Assembly: GCA_003225595.1 (NCBI GenBank)
Contig: QIAR01000521.1
Coordinates: 1 to 6,793, forward strand
DNA length: 6,793 bases
Direction of reading: 5' to 3'
From: Acidobacteriota bacterium
GTDB lineage: Bacteria; Acidobacteriota; Terriglobia; Terriglobales; Acidobacteriaceae
The position numbers and the translations under genes were made by a program. Below the pieces are notes generated by a model that ran no database searches, was not told where the DNA came from, and saw nothing but the letters and a program-made list of their open reading frames with translations. Below, one piece after another: positions 1 to 6,503 of this stretch (positions within the stretch are counted from its first letter, which is position 1; each line of letters opens with the position of its first letter).

Positions 1-383
1 AGATGGTCTTTGTCCCAGAACTGCACAGCTCGTGGGTCTGAGATGCGTGATTGCGCCCTCCCACTTGGTCTTGAACAGTCGGTGGGCAGCATCGGCTCCC
101 ATACGACAAGGACGCGGAGTCGTGCCGACTGATTCTGCTTCAATATTTCTTCGATCGCGGAGGACCCCCGCAAACAGTAGGCTCAAGTTGGTGAAAGCAG
201 CAACACCAAGCGATTGCGATCAGCCGCTTCGTTGAACTCCCGTTTAAACTGGTCGAGATTGTTGGGAGTAAGCGATGTGAGCGGTGGCTGGCCCTTCGGT
301 GGTGAACCCCAGAAGTACCAGAACACTAGGCACGCCAGAGCGGCCACGATAAACAAGGGCACGTATTTCATCTTCACACGCAT
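1..383 (-). CDS. Membrane-anchored thioredoxin-like protein, probable selenoprotein (UxxC), C-terminus outside window
   Basis: Seen: from an ATG at 383 the frame runs to a UGA at 185..183 (codon 67), then continues open to the window edge (127 codons). The context is SPT-U-AYC-LRG, so the UGA replaces the first Cys of a CxxC redox motif and Cys70 is the second. Residues 7-27 are a hydrophobic signal anchor (KYVPLFIVAALACLVFWYF), which would place the redox domain in the periplasm. After the UGA the sequence is protein-like: an amphipathic helix (SSAIEEILK), then VLVVWEPMLPTD (91-102) and DPRAVQFWDKDH (116-127), resembling a thioredoxin-fold family with a VWEP-LPTD strand and an FWD motif. A SECIS-like hairpin follows the UGA. 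The start lies 8 nt after the MerT-like stop; the Shine-Dalgarno site is weak, and ATG 371 is an alternative start. Inferred role: periplasmic thiol/selenol redox or metal capture. Alternative: a nonsense-mutated CxxC gene, made less likely by the same arrangement in the neighbour at 716..949. Confidence 0.8.
155..185 (-). promoter_or_regulatory. SECIS-like hairpin after UGA of the thioredoxin-like gene
   Basis: The UGA is at 185..183. After 9 nt a stem forms, UUGCGGG (173..167) with UCCGCGA (161..155), closing a 5-nt loop GGUCC (166..162). The stem includes two G-U pairs. The loop starts 17 nt after the UGA, inside the spacing known for bacterial SECIS elements, and its GGUC matches the apical loop core of E. 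coli fdhF SECIS. Folding was done by eye only; SelB recognition is inferred. Confidence 0.65.
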
Positions 384-391
384 ACAATCAC

Positions 392-706
392 TCAGCCTGC
401 AACCAAGCTCGCGATGGCTTGCGGGAAAAGAATAATCAGGAGAACTATTGCAGCAGCGACCCAGAACAGCGCGATGCTGAACGGGCTGCGCTTCCTGCAT
501 TGATCCCGCCCACGGTACACCTGCACAAATCCGACAGCCAATAGTCCGAGAGCAACGACGAGTAGCCAAGGTCGCGCTGCCTGCAATCTGACGCTTGCTC
601 CTGCCAATCCAACTGCCCCGAGAAAACCGAACGGCAAGCAGCACGCCATTGTTGACAAGGCAGCGAGTACAGCCGCCACGGGAGTTGCTCTCTCTGCTAC
701 CTTCAT
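392..706 (-). CDS. MerT-like mercuric/soft-metal transport protein
   Basis: Small inner-membrane protein of 104 aa, slightly shorter than classical MerT (about 116 aa). It has three hydrophobic segments at about residues 9-37, 46-63 and 77-103. The first carries the vicinal pair Cys22-Cys23 in MACCLPFGFLGAVG, the hallmark of MerT, where it accepts Hg(II) from the periplasmic side. The loop between segments 2 and 3 holds one Cys (Cys70, in GRDQCRKR) where classical MerT has two, so cytosolic hand-off may differ. The ATG at 706 is chosen because AAGGTGG lies 4 nt upstream, overlapping the stop of the glutaredoxin-like gene (716..718). The gene sits between two UGA-containing redox genes and behind an ArsR regulator, so a soft-metal role is likely. 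Whether the ion is Hg(II) or another thiophilic metal cannot be told. No merA, merP or merR is visible. Confidence 0.85.
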   Translation of the reverse strand: MKVAERATPVAAVLAALSTMACCLPFGFLGAVGLAGASVRLQAARPWLLVVALGLLAVGFVQVYRGRDQCRKRSPFSIALFWVAAAIVLLIILFPQAIASLVAG

Positions 707-715
707 ACATCCACC

Positions 716-949
716 TTATTCAGTCAGTGCCTCATCCAGTTTCACTTGATCGAATCCCACGATCACTTTCGCCCCAATGACGGTGACCGGAGTTGTCATA
801 AAACCCAACTTCTGAAGTTCAGAAATCGCGGTAGGATCTCGTGTTATGTCACGGTCTTCAAACGCAACTTGTCTTTGTGAAAGATACTCTTTCACTTTTG
901 TGCAGAACAGTCAGCCCGTTTGGCTGTAGAGAACTACTTTTTTCGGCAT
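716..949 (-). CDS. Glutaredoxin-like protein, probable selenoprotein (UxxC)
   Basis: Seen: ATG at 949 with AGAGGTAA at normal Shine-Dalgarno distance. Codon 13 is UGA (913..911); reading it as Sec gives a complete 77-aa protein ending at TAA 718..716. The start is VVLYSQTG-U-LFC-TKVKEYL, i.e. strand 1 of the glutaredoxin fold followed by UxxC with Cys16 intact. Downstream are a VAFEDRDI strand, the cis-proline motif TTPVTVI (Pro54) and the VGFDQVKLDEAL C-terminal helix, all in glutaredoxin/NrdH order and at normal length. Terminating at the UGA would leave a meaningless 12-residue peptide. A 7-bp SECIS-like hairpin follows. There is no signal peptide, so it should be cytosolic. Known: glutaredoxin-like selenoproteins exist in bacteria. 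Inferred: it reduces disulfides or metal adducts, or passes metal with the MerT-like protein encoded 9 nt downstream. Alternative: a TGC/TGT to TGA mutation or sequencing error. Confidence 0.85.
877..913 (-). promoter_or_regulatory. SECIS-like hairpin after UGA of the glutaredoxin-like gene
   Basis: The UGA is at 913..911. After 15 nt a perfect 7-bp stem GUGAAAG (895..889) / CUUUCAC (883..877) closes a 5-nt loop AGUAU (888..884). The loop begins 23 nt after the UGA, close to the fdhF SECIS spacing, and has G then U at loop positions 2-3, as bacterial SECIS loops usually require. It lies within coding sequence, as bacterial SECIS elements do. Found by eye; SelB binding is inferred. Confidence 0.7.
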
Positions 950-1055
950 GGCGTTACCTCTTATTTGATTTCGAAATTCGTCGTTGGCTCCTCGGCAACT
1001 GCGACGGTGTGGTACGAACGATGACGATTGGTTTCGACTCAGCCTTGAGCACGCC

Positions 1056-1376
1056 TCAGCTGTCCAACGCAGGTGCATACTGGGCCAAGTGCTCTTCGAT
1101 CCCGGTAAGGATTTCGTGCATATCCGGGTTGAGTCGATACACCTTGTTCTTGCCCTGCCATTCTGAGAGTACGAATCCACAATTCAGTAGGCACGCCAAG
1201 TTGTGTGAGACCCGGCTCTGCTGGAACCCGAGCTTTTCGCCTATCTGGCCCACGTGATGCGGGCCAGTTCGGAGCAATTGCACGATTGCGAAACGCGTCT
1301 CGTTCGCTAGTGCCCGGAAGAACTCTCTGTACAAGGTGAACTCCAAAAGCCCCCTTAGATATGAAGTGATTGACAT
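1056..1376 (-). CDS. ArsR/SmtB-family metal-responsive repressor
   Basis: Winged-helix regulator of up to 106 aa. The family core begins at YREFFRALANETRFAIVQLL (residues 16-35), followed by the HTH with the recognition helix at FQQSRVSHNLACLL (about 51-64) and the wing at FVLSEWQGKNKVYRL (68-82). Cys62 and Cys66 form a CxxxC at the end of the recognition helix, the same spacing as the Cd/Pb-binding Cys57/Cys61 of CmtR, so soft-metal sensing is likely; no third C-terminal Cys is present. The coordinates use the outermost ATG (1376), but that ATG has no Shine-Dalgarno and lies in the centre of a palindrome. TTG at 1334 (giving a 92-aa protein starting at YREFF) has GGAG 6 nt upstream and fits the family's N-terminus better, so it is probably the real start. 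It is first in the small operon and presumably autoregulates. Confidence 0.9.
   Translation of the reverse strand: MSITSYLRGLLEFTLYREFFRALANETRFAIVQLLRTGPHHVGQIGEKLGFQQSRVSHNLACLLNCGFVLSEWQGKNKVYRLNPDMHEILTGIEEHLAQYAPALDS
1341..1344 (-). promoter_or_regulatory. Ribosome binding site favouring a TTG start for the ArsR gene
   Basis: GGAG on the minus strand, 6 nt before TTG 1334..1332. It decides between this start and the Shine-Dalgarno-less ATG at 1376; using TTG leaves the palindrome at 1371..1382 in the promoter/leader rather than in coding sequence. Confidence 0.5.
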
Positions 1377-1385
1377 ATGTCACTT
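1364..1385. promoter_or_regulatory. Candidate ArsR operator (nested palindrome)
   Basis: TGACATATGTCA at 1371..1382 is a perfect 12-bp palindrome. A second inverted repeat AAGTGA (1364..1369) / TCACTT (1380..1385) is nested around it. The site overlaps the proposed -10 and transcription start of the ArsR operon, the usual place for an autorepressor of this family. Binding is inferred from position and symmetry. Confidence 0.6.
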
Positions 1386-1410
1386 TAAACATTTCAGCCC
1401 TTCGCGTCAA
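1382..1410 (-). promoter_or_regulatory. Candidate sigma-70-type promoter of the ArsR-Grx-MerT-Trx operon
   Basis: On the minus strand: -35 TTGACG (1410..1405), 17-nt spacer, -10 TAAAGT (1387..1382), directed into the ArsR gene. The -35 matches consensus at 5 of 6 positions and the -10 at 4 of 6. Transcription would begin near 1375, inside the palindrome and about 40 nt before the TTG start. Moderate evidence; no transcript data. Confidence 0.45.
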
Positions 1411-1427
1411 TCGCGTTCAGGCGGTCA

Positions 1428-1578
1428 CTATGCCGTTCGATCCCCGGCCGCTTGTTTCATTTCATCTTCATTGCAGACTCAACGGACTGGACGGCTGCCC
1501 CGTGCATTTGGGCCGCCGCGAGCATGGTGGAAAACGCAAGAAACGCAATGGTGTTTACAAACGTCTGTTTGTCTTCAT
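1428..1578 (-). pseudogene. Small exported protein gene, frameshifted
   Basis: GAAAGGGA lies about 6 nt upstream of ATG 1578, which begins MKTNRRL and then hits TAA. Shifting frame by one base continues into a signal-peptide-like hydrophobic core, NTIAFLAFSTMLAAAQMHGAA, then VQSVESAMK. A second shift of the same sense leads to DEMKQAAGDRTA and a TAG at 1430..1428. Basic n-region, hydrophobic core and small residues suggest a short (about 50 aa) exported protein; the mature part is not one I recognise. Both breaks look like single-base losses, so this is either a decayed gene or two base-calling errors. It follows the pump gene by about 90 nt and could belong to the efflux operon. The longer in-frame reading from ATG 1684 overlaps the pump gene's end and has no ribosome site, so I do not favour it. 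Confidence 0.4.
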
Positions 1579-1670
1579 CAGTATTCCCTTTCTTGGTTTG
1601 GGTGAGGTTGTTGATGCTCGCGATCTGACATTCCAAAGTGCTGCTTCTACTCATAGACCGGGTGATTCTG

Positions 1671-4600
1671 CTACGTCTCTTCATTGTCTGTCTCAGGTTG
1701 CAATGTGCCTCGCCGCAAGGCTCGTTCCTTCATGAGTACAAAGAACACGGGCACCAAAATCAGCACATGGATGGTTGAAGTAATCATTCCTCCCACAATG
1801 GGCGCGGCGATTGGCTTCATCACGTCAGAGCCGATACCACTCGCCCAGAGGATTGGAATCAGGCTGGCGAGAACAGCAGAGACAGTCATCAGCTTCGGCC
1901 GGAGCCGCTGCACGGCACCCTCAATGGCGGCCTCGTGAATATCGGCGTCTGTAAGCGGGCGGCCGGATGCAATGCGCTTATCGAGCGCTTCGTGCAGATA
2001 AACGACCATAACGACGCCCGTCTCCACCGCGATGCCAAACAGTGCGATATACCCGACCCACACGGCGACGCTGAAGTTGTAGCCAAGCAGCCACTGCAAG
2101 ATCAGCCCGCCGGTCATCGCATAGAACGTGGGGAAGATCAGGACCATGGCCTCGGCTAGGGAGTGGAAAACCATGTACAGGAGCAGGAAGATCACGAAGA
2201 ACACCACAGGCAAAATGAGCTTCAGCCGCTCCTTCGCTCGAAGCTGGAATTCGTATTCGCCCGACCACTGATAGGTGTAGCCCGCAGGCAAATGTAAGTT
2301 TTTGCGAAGCATGTTGCTGGCCTGGTTTACGAAGCCGCCGTAGTCGGTGGTATTGAGATCAATGTAGACATATCCCGTGAGCTGGCCATCTTCATCGCGG
2401 ATCATCGCCGGACCGCGCGAGAAGGAAACTTTGGCCACTTCGGAGAGTGGGACCTGTGCACCAGAAGGTGTCGCGATCAAAACCCGGCTAAGGTCTTCGA
2501 CGTTGTCGCGGAAATCTCGCTGGTAGCGGACATTGATCGGGTAACGTCGGCGCCCTTCGATGTTCTCGGCGACGTTCATGCCTCCAATGCCCGATTCCAC
2601 GGCCTGCTGCACGTCGGCGATGGTCAGGCCGTATTTCGCCGCCTCTGGACGATTGACCTCCACATTGATGTAAAAGCCCTGCGAAACCCGCTCGGCAAAC
2701 ACCGAACGAACCTGCGGCAGACCCGAAAGAATCTGCTGCACTTGTGCGCTGAGCTGTTGGATCTGTTCCAGATTGGTACCCTGGAGTTTCATTCCCACGG
2801 GCGTCTTGATCCCGGTCAACGCCATGTCGAGGCGGTTTTGTACCGGCATGGTCCAGGTGTTCGTCAGCCCTGGGAACTGAAGCTTTTCGTCCATTTCGCG
2901 AATGAGCTTCTCGTACGTGATCCCTGAGCGCCACTTCGCGCGCGGCTTTAGCATCACGGTCGTGTCATACATATCGAGTGGAGCGTTGTCGGTGGCACTG
3001 TCGGACCGGCCGACTGCGCCGAAGACGGTCTCAACTTCTGGAAAGGATCGGAGAATCCGGTCCTGCTCCTGCAAGAGCTGCGAAGCTTGCGTGATGGAAA
3101 TGCCGGGAAGTGCCGTGGGCATGTACAGCGAAGAACCTTCAAACAGAGGCGGCATGAATTGACTGCCCAGCTTGAACATCAAGGGAAACGTCACCAGGAG
3201 GAACGCCAAATTGAGTAACAATGTAGTCTTGCGGTATTTCAAGCAGAGTCGCAAAACCGGCAAATAGAGTGCCTGGGTAACTCTTGAAACCGGATTTTCC
3301 GATTCGGGCCGCAGCTTTCCTCGAATGAAAATGACCATGAGGATAGGGACCAGGGTGATTGCCAACAGGGACGAGAAGCCCACGGCCAGAGTTTTTGTCC
3401 AGGCCAGCGGATGGAACATGCGTCCTTCCTGTGCTTCCAGCAGGAAAACCGGGAGGAAAGAGACGACAATAATTAACAGAGAGAAGAACAGCGCGGGCCC
3501 GACCTGCTTAGCGGCGTCGATAAGAATGCGCACCCGCTCTCGTTCCGCGGCCTGCTTACTTGGTTTGTTTGTGCTTTCTTCGGTCTCTTTCTTGAGTACT
3601 GGTCCATTCGGGTAATTCATCTCCTCAATTACTTCTCCACCTGATGCCGGGCGCTCGGAAAGATGCCGGTATCCGTTTTCCACCATGACGATGGCGGCGT
3701 CCACCAAAACACCGATGGCTAATGCCAACCCGCCCAGCGACATGATGTTGGAGCTGACGTTCAGGTAGTACATGGGAATGAAAGAGATCACGAGCGCGAG
3801 GGGCAAGGTGAGAATCGGAATCAGCGCTGAGCGGACCAGGGAAACGATGATCGCTTCCTCCAGCAGGCTATGTTTCAAAGTGTTTATTGATTCGCTGATC
3901 AGTCCCCCGCGGTCATAGCCGGACACCACCTCGACTCCCGGCGGCAGCGATCCTTTGATCTCAGCCAGCTTCTTCTTGACGCCATTAATCACGTTGAGGG
4001 CATTCAGCCCATACCGCATGACGACAATGCCGCCCACCGTCTCGCCCTCGCCGTTCCACTCCGCTACGCCTTCCCGGATGTCCGGGCCGAAGGAAACCGT
4101 CCCAAGATCCTTGATCAATACAGGTGTTCCGTTCTTTGCCATGACGGGCACGTTCGCCAGATCGTCCAACGACTTTAGATAGCCCAGCCCGCGAACCATG
4201 TAGCGCGTGCCGCTCAGTTCGAGTACGCGCCCACCGACTTCATTCGTGCTCGACTTCACCCGATCAATTACGGCGCACGAACCCGCCGATACTCGCGACT
4301 TCGGCCACACCAGGAACGGTCGCTAGCTGATAACGAAGGTGCCAGTCCTGAAGGCTCCGAAGGTCGGCCAGACTGTGTTTATGACTACGATCAACAAGCA
4401 CATATTCATAGACCCAACCGGCGCCCGTAGCATCCGGGCCAATGGCCGGATGTACGTTGGCAGGAAGCCGGCCGGCAATCGTCTGCAGATACTCCACAAC
4501 TCGAGAACGGGCCCAATAAATATCGGTCCCATCTTCGAAGACAACGAAGACGTAGGAGTCATTGAACATGGTCTGCGCGCGTACCGCTTTGACGCGCGGC

Positions 4601-4827
4601 CCGGCCAGCAAAGCAGTCACAATCGGGTACGTGACCTGGTCTTCGATAATGTTGGGTGGCTCGCCCTCCCAGTTGGTGTGAATGATCACCTGCACGTCTG
4701 AAATGTCCGGCAGGGCGTCCAGCGGAATGTGGCCCATGGACCAGATTCCCGCCAGCGTAAGCAGAAGCACCCCGGTGAAGACCAGGAAGCGATTGTGTGC
4801 GCACCATTCGATGATTCGGGAGATCAC
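1671..4827 (-). pseudogene. cusA: CusA-like Cu/Ag heavy-metal RND efflux pump, disrupted by two deletions
   Basis: Inner-membrane proton-driven pump of the HME-RND family. The start is GTG 4827 (ISRIIEWCAHN), with GGGAGG supplied by the end of the cusB gene, whose stop lies 2 nt upstream. The first frame covers TM1 and the first porter domain up to GGFVRR, then meets a stop at 4266..4264. The second frame resumes at about 4271 with VIDRVKSSTNEVGGR and runs about 866 codons to TAA/TAG-type termination at 1671. Key residues remain: the VDAAIVMVEN acidic helix, GIAVETGVV and RPKLMT (proton relay positions of CusA D405, E939, K984), and three methionines in SLYMPTALPG, APLDMYDT and RLDMALTG, matching CusA M573, M623, M672, hence Cu(I)/Ag(I) type. 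Missing compared with CusA: about 20 residues at the frameshift (the YQV-DP-RL stretch) and about 8 residues in TM2 (LLEEAIIVSL runs straight into VRSAL). Probably inactive as sequenced, unless these are assembly errors. Confidence 0.9.
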
Positions 4828-4829
4828 GA

Positions 4830-6503
4830 TTACATACCTCCCATCGCATTGAGCGTGAGCTGCTTGTTGGCAATCGTCTGCCTGTTTTGTTGTGCCCGGA
4901 TGGTGACCTGCCAAGTGCCACCGGAACCGAGATCGCCCTTGCCTTCGTACATCCCGCCGCCTTTGTCGCTGGCATTATTGATGACGGTTTTCATCGCGGC
5001 CATGCCCATCGCCGGCATCGCCGCCATGTAGAAGGTCACGGTCACGTTTGCTCCGGCGATTGGTTTCCCATCTTTTCCAGTCAGCTTCACGCGAACGATG
5101 TTGCTGCCCTTGTGTGGAGGGTTGGGATCAGTCGTCAACTCCACATTGGCTTGCTGTTGCGCAGGGGCATTCATGGAAGCGGCTTGCCCGGCACCCGGAG
5201 GTGGAGGAACAAACGCCCTTGCAGCCGCCTGCAACTGCGCTTCGGAATCAATCAGGAAGTTCGCTGAAGAAACAATCTCTTCACCGCTCTGGAGGCCCTT
5301 CGTGACCACGATCTGATCGCCAACTTGAGGCCCGAGCTCGACTTCACGCGGCTCAATGTTGCCCCCGCCGCGATAGACAAACACCAAGTTCTTGGTTCCT
5401 GAATGAAACGCAGCACTGGCAGGGACGACCAACTGCCGTCCCATCGGGAGCTTCGCGCGAACATTGACGTACATTCCGGGCCTCAACTTCAGGCCAGGAT
5501 TCGGAAACACCAGCCGCACCGGCAGCGTGCGTGTGTTCATGTCCACCTGTGGGAGGATGTAATCCACGCGCCCGTTGAAGACTCGGCCGGGATACGCATC
5601 GACTGTGACCTCTGCGGGATCACCCGGCTTGATCCTCCCTGCATCGCTTTGGAATACCTGGGCGAGTACCCAAACATCGGAGAGGTCAGCTACGGTGTAG
5701 AGCATGGTTTCGGGCTGGACGTACATGTTGGGCAGCGCGTTTTTCTGCGTGATGTATCCCGAGACCGGAGAATGGATGGTGAGATCCGTGATGGCCTTGC
5801 CCGTCTGATCGAGCTTCTCGATTTCAGCGGGAGACACTTCCCATTGCAGCAGCCTCTCTTTGGCAGCGCTGAAGAGCGAAGAGGCACCCGAAGCCACCCC
5901 GCTCACTTTGCTTTGCTGCAAGGACTCTGAGTTTTTCTTCGCCAACAGATATTCCTGCTCGGTCGTCACCAGGTCAGGGCTGTAGATCGTGAATAATGGC
6001 TGACCTTTGCCAATGAAATTGCCAGTGGCGTCGGCGTACACCTTGCGAATCCAGCCGGCAAAGCGCGTCTGCACATAGGCCTGCCGCCGCTCATCGACTT
6101 GTACGTTGCCGTAGAACCGGGTCTCAGCATTTACAGCTTTGGATTCAACCTTCCCCAGCACAATGCCGATGCTCTGCATCCGCTGAGGTGTGAGCTGAAT
6201 GGGCACAAGCGGGGTCTCTTGCATGTTGCCGGTCTGCCCCTCCTCCGCCGATCCTGGGTCGGAATCTGAGGCGTTTGCCGATGCAGTTTGCCCCATCGCC
6301 TCCATTGACTCGCTAGTGGAACTGTTGCCGGCCTGAGACGGGGTTCCGGAATGGCTTAAACGCCACCACAGGACAGATGTCACAATCGCGAGTACAACGG
6401 TTGTGGTCACTGCAATCCAAAACGCCCGGCGATAATTGTCATGTTCTCTTCGGAGCATGGTTGATCCCTCATTTGTATTCGTTATGAAGTCGCGCCGGTT
6501 CAT
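4830..6503 (-). CDS. cusB: CusB-like periplasmic adaptor with C-terminal FixH/YtkA-like Met-rich domain
   Basis: Membrane fusion protein linking the RND pump to the outer-membrane channel. Residues 27-47 are an N-terminal signal anchor; 50-95 is a Ser/Gly/Glu-rich linker. The barrel-sandwich halves are at about 131-175 (GNVQVDERRQAYVQ, YSPDLV) and 243-275 (HSPVSGYITQ), with a helical hairpin between. The beta-barrel is at about 276-350 (VWVLAQVFQSD, LRPGMYVNV) and the membrane-proximal part at 356-430. After a Pro-rich linker (432-437), residues 453-557 form an extra FixH/YtkA-like beta domain carrying five Met in MAAMPAMGMAAM (493-504), a likely Cu(I)/Ag(I) site. No MYTCPMHP-type metal domain is seen. 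ATG 6503 overlaps the upstream stop (ATGA), suggesting coupling and giving 557 aa; ATG 6458 has a better-placed GAGGG 7 nt upstream and may be the true start (542 aa). The gene is intact, unlike its pump partner. Confidence 0.92.
   Translation of the reverse strand: MNRRDFITNTNEGSTMLRREHDNYRRAFWIAVTTTVVLAIVTSVLWWRLSHSGTPSQAGNSSTSESMEAMGQTASANASDSDPGSAEEGQTGNMQETPLVPIQLTPQRMQSIGIVLGKVESKAVNAETRFYGNVQVDERRQAYVQTRFAGWIRKVYADATGNFIGKGQPLFTIYSPDLVTTEQEYLLAKKNSESLQQSKVSGVASGASSLFSAAKERLLQWEVSPAEIEKLDQTGKAITDLTIHSPVSGYITQKNALPNMYVQPETMLYTVADLSDVWVLAQVFQSDAGRIKPGDPAEVTVDAYPGRVFNGRVDYILPQVDMNTRTLPVRLVFPNPGLKLRPGMYVNVRAKLPMGRQLVVPASAAFHSGTKNLVFVYRGGGNIEPREVELGPQVGDQIVVTKGLQSGEEIVSSANFLIDSEAQLQAAARAFVPPPPGAGQAASMNAPAQQQANVELTTDPNPPHKGSNIVRVKLTGKDGKPIAGANVTVTFYMAAMPAMGMAAMKTVINNASDKGGGMYEGKGDLGSGGTWQVTIRAQQNRQTIANKQLTLNAMGGM

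Noticed and set aside
392..394. UGA ending the MerT-like gene as Sec.
   Set aside because: It follows a complete third membrane helix at normal family length, and another UGA in the same frame comes shortly after.
183..710. 175-codon minus-strand reading from ATG 710 covering the MerT-like gene and the anchor of the thioredoxin-like gene.
   Set aside because: Its first two thirds are the wrong frame of the MerT-like gene. Only the last about 66 codons are real, belonging to the thioredoxin-like gene starting at 383.
957..1055. Imperfect hairpin (CGTCG ... CGACG arms) between the ArsR and glutaredoxin-like genes as a terminator or attenuator.
   Set aside because: Only five paired bases in the outer arm with a bulge, and no T-run after it; not strong enough to report.
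950..1058. The UGA ending the ArsR gene is followed by about 30 open codons, so it could be a third Sec codon.
   Set aside because: The ArsR protein is already full length at this UGA, no Cys partner or redox motif surrounds it, and the downstream codons resemble no domain. It is an ordinary stop.
841..1257. Long plus-strand open frames opposite the regulator, pump and adaptor genes.
   Set aside because: They have no recognisable domains or ribosome sites and lie opposite well-supported minus-strand genes.
1579..1670. Possible terminator between the pump gene and the small exported-protein gene.
   Set aside because: No GC-rich hairpin followed by a T-run is visible on the minus strand.
4264..4266. 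UGA in the CusA-like gene as another recoded codon.
   Set aside because: The reading frame after this UGA is not CusA; the protein resumes in a different frame with residues missing. This is a deletion/frameshift, not Sec insertion.
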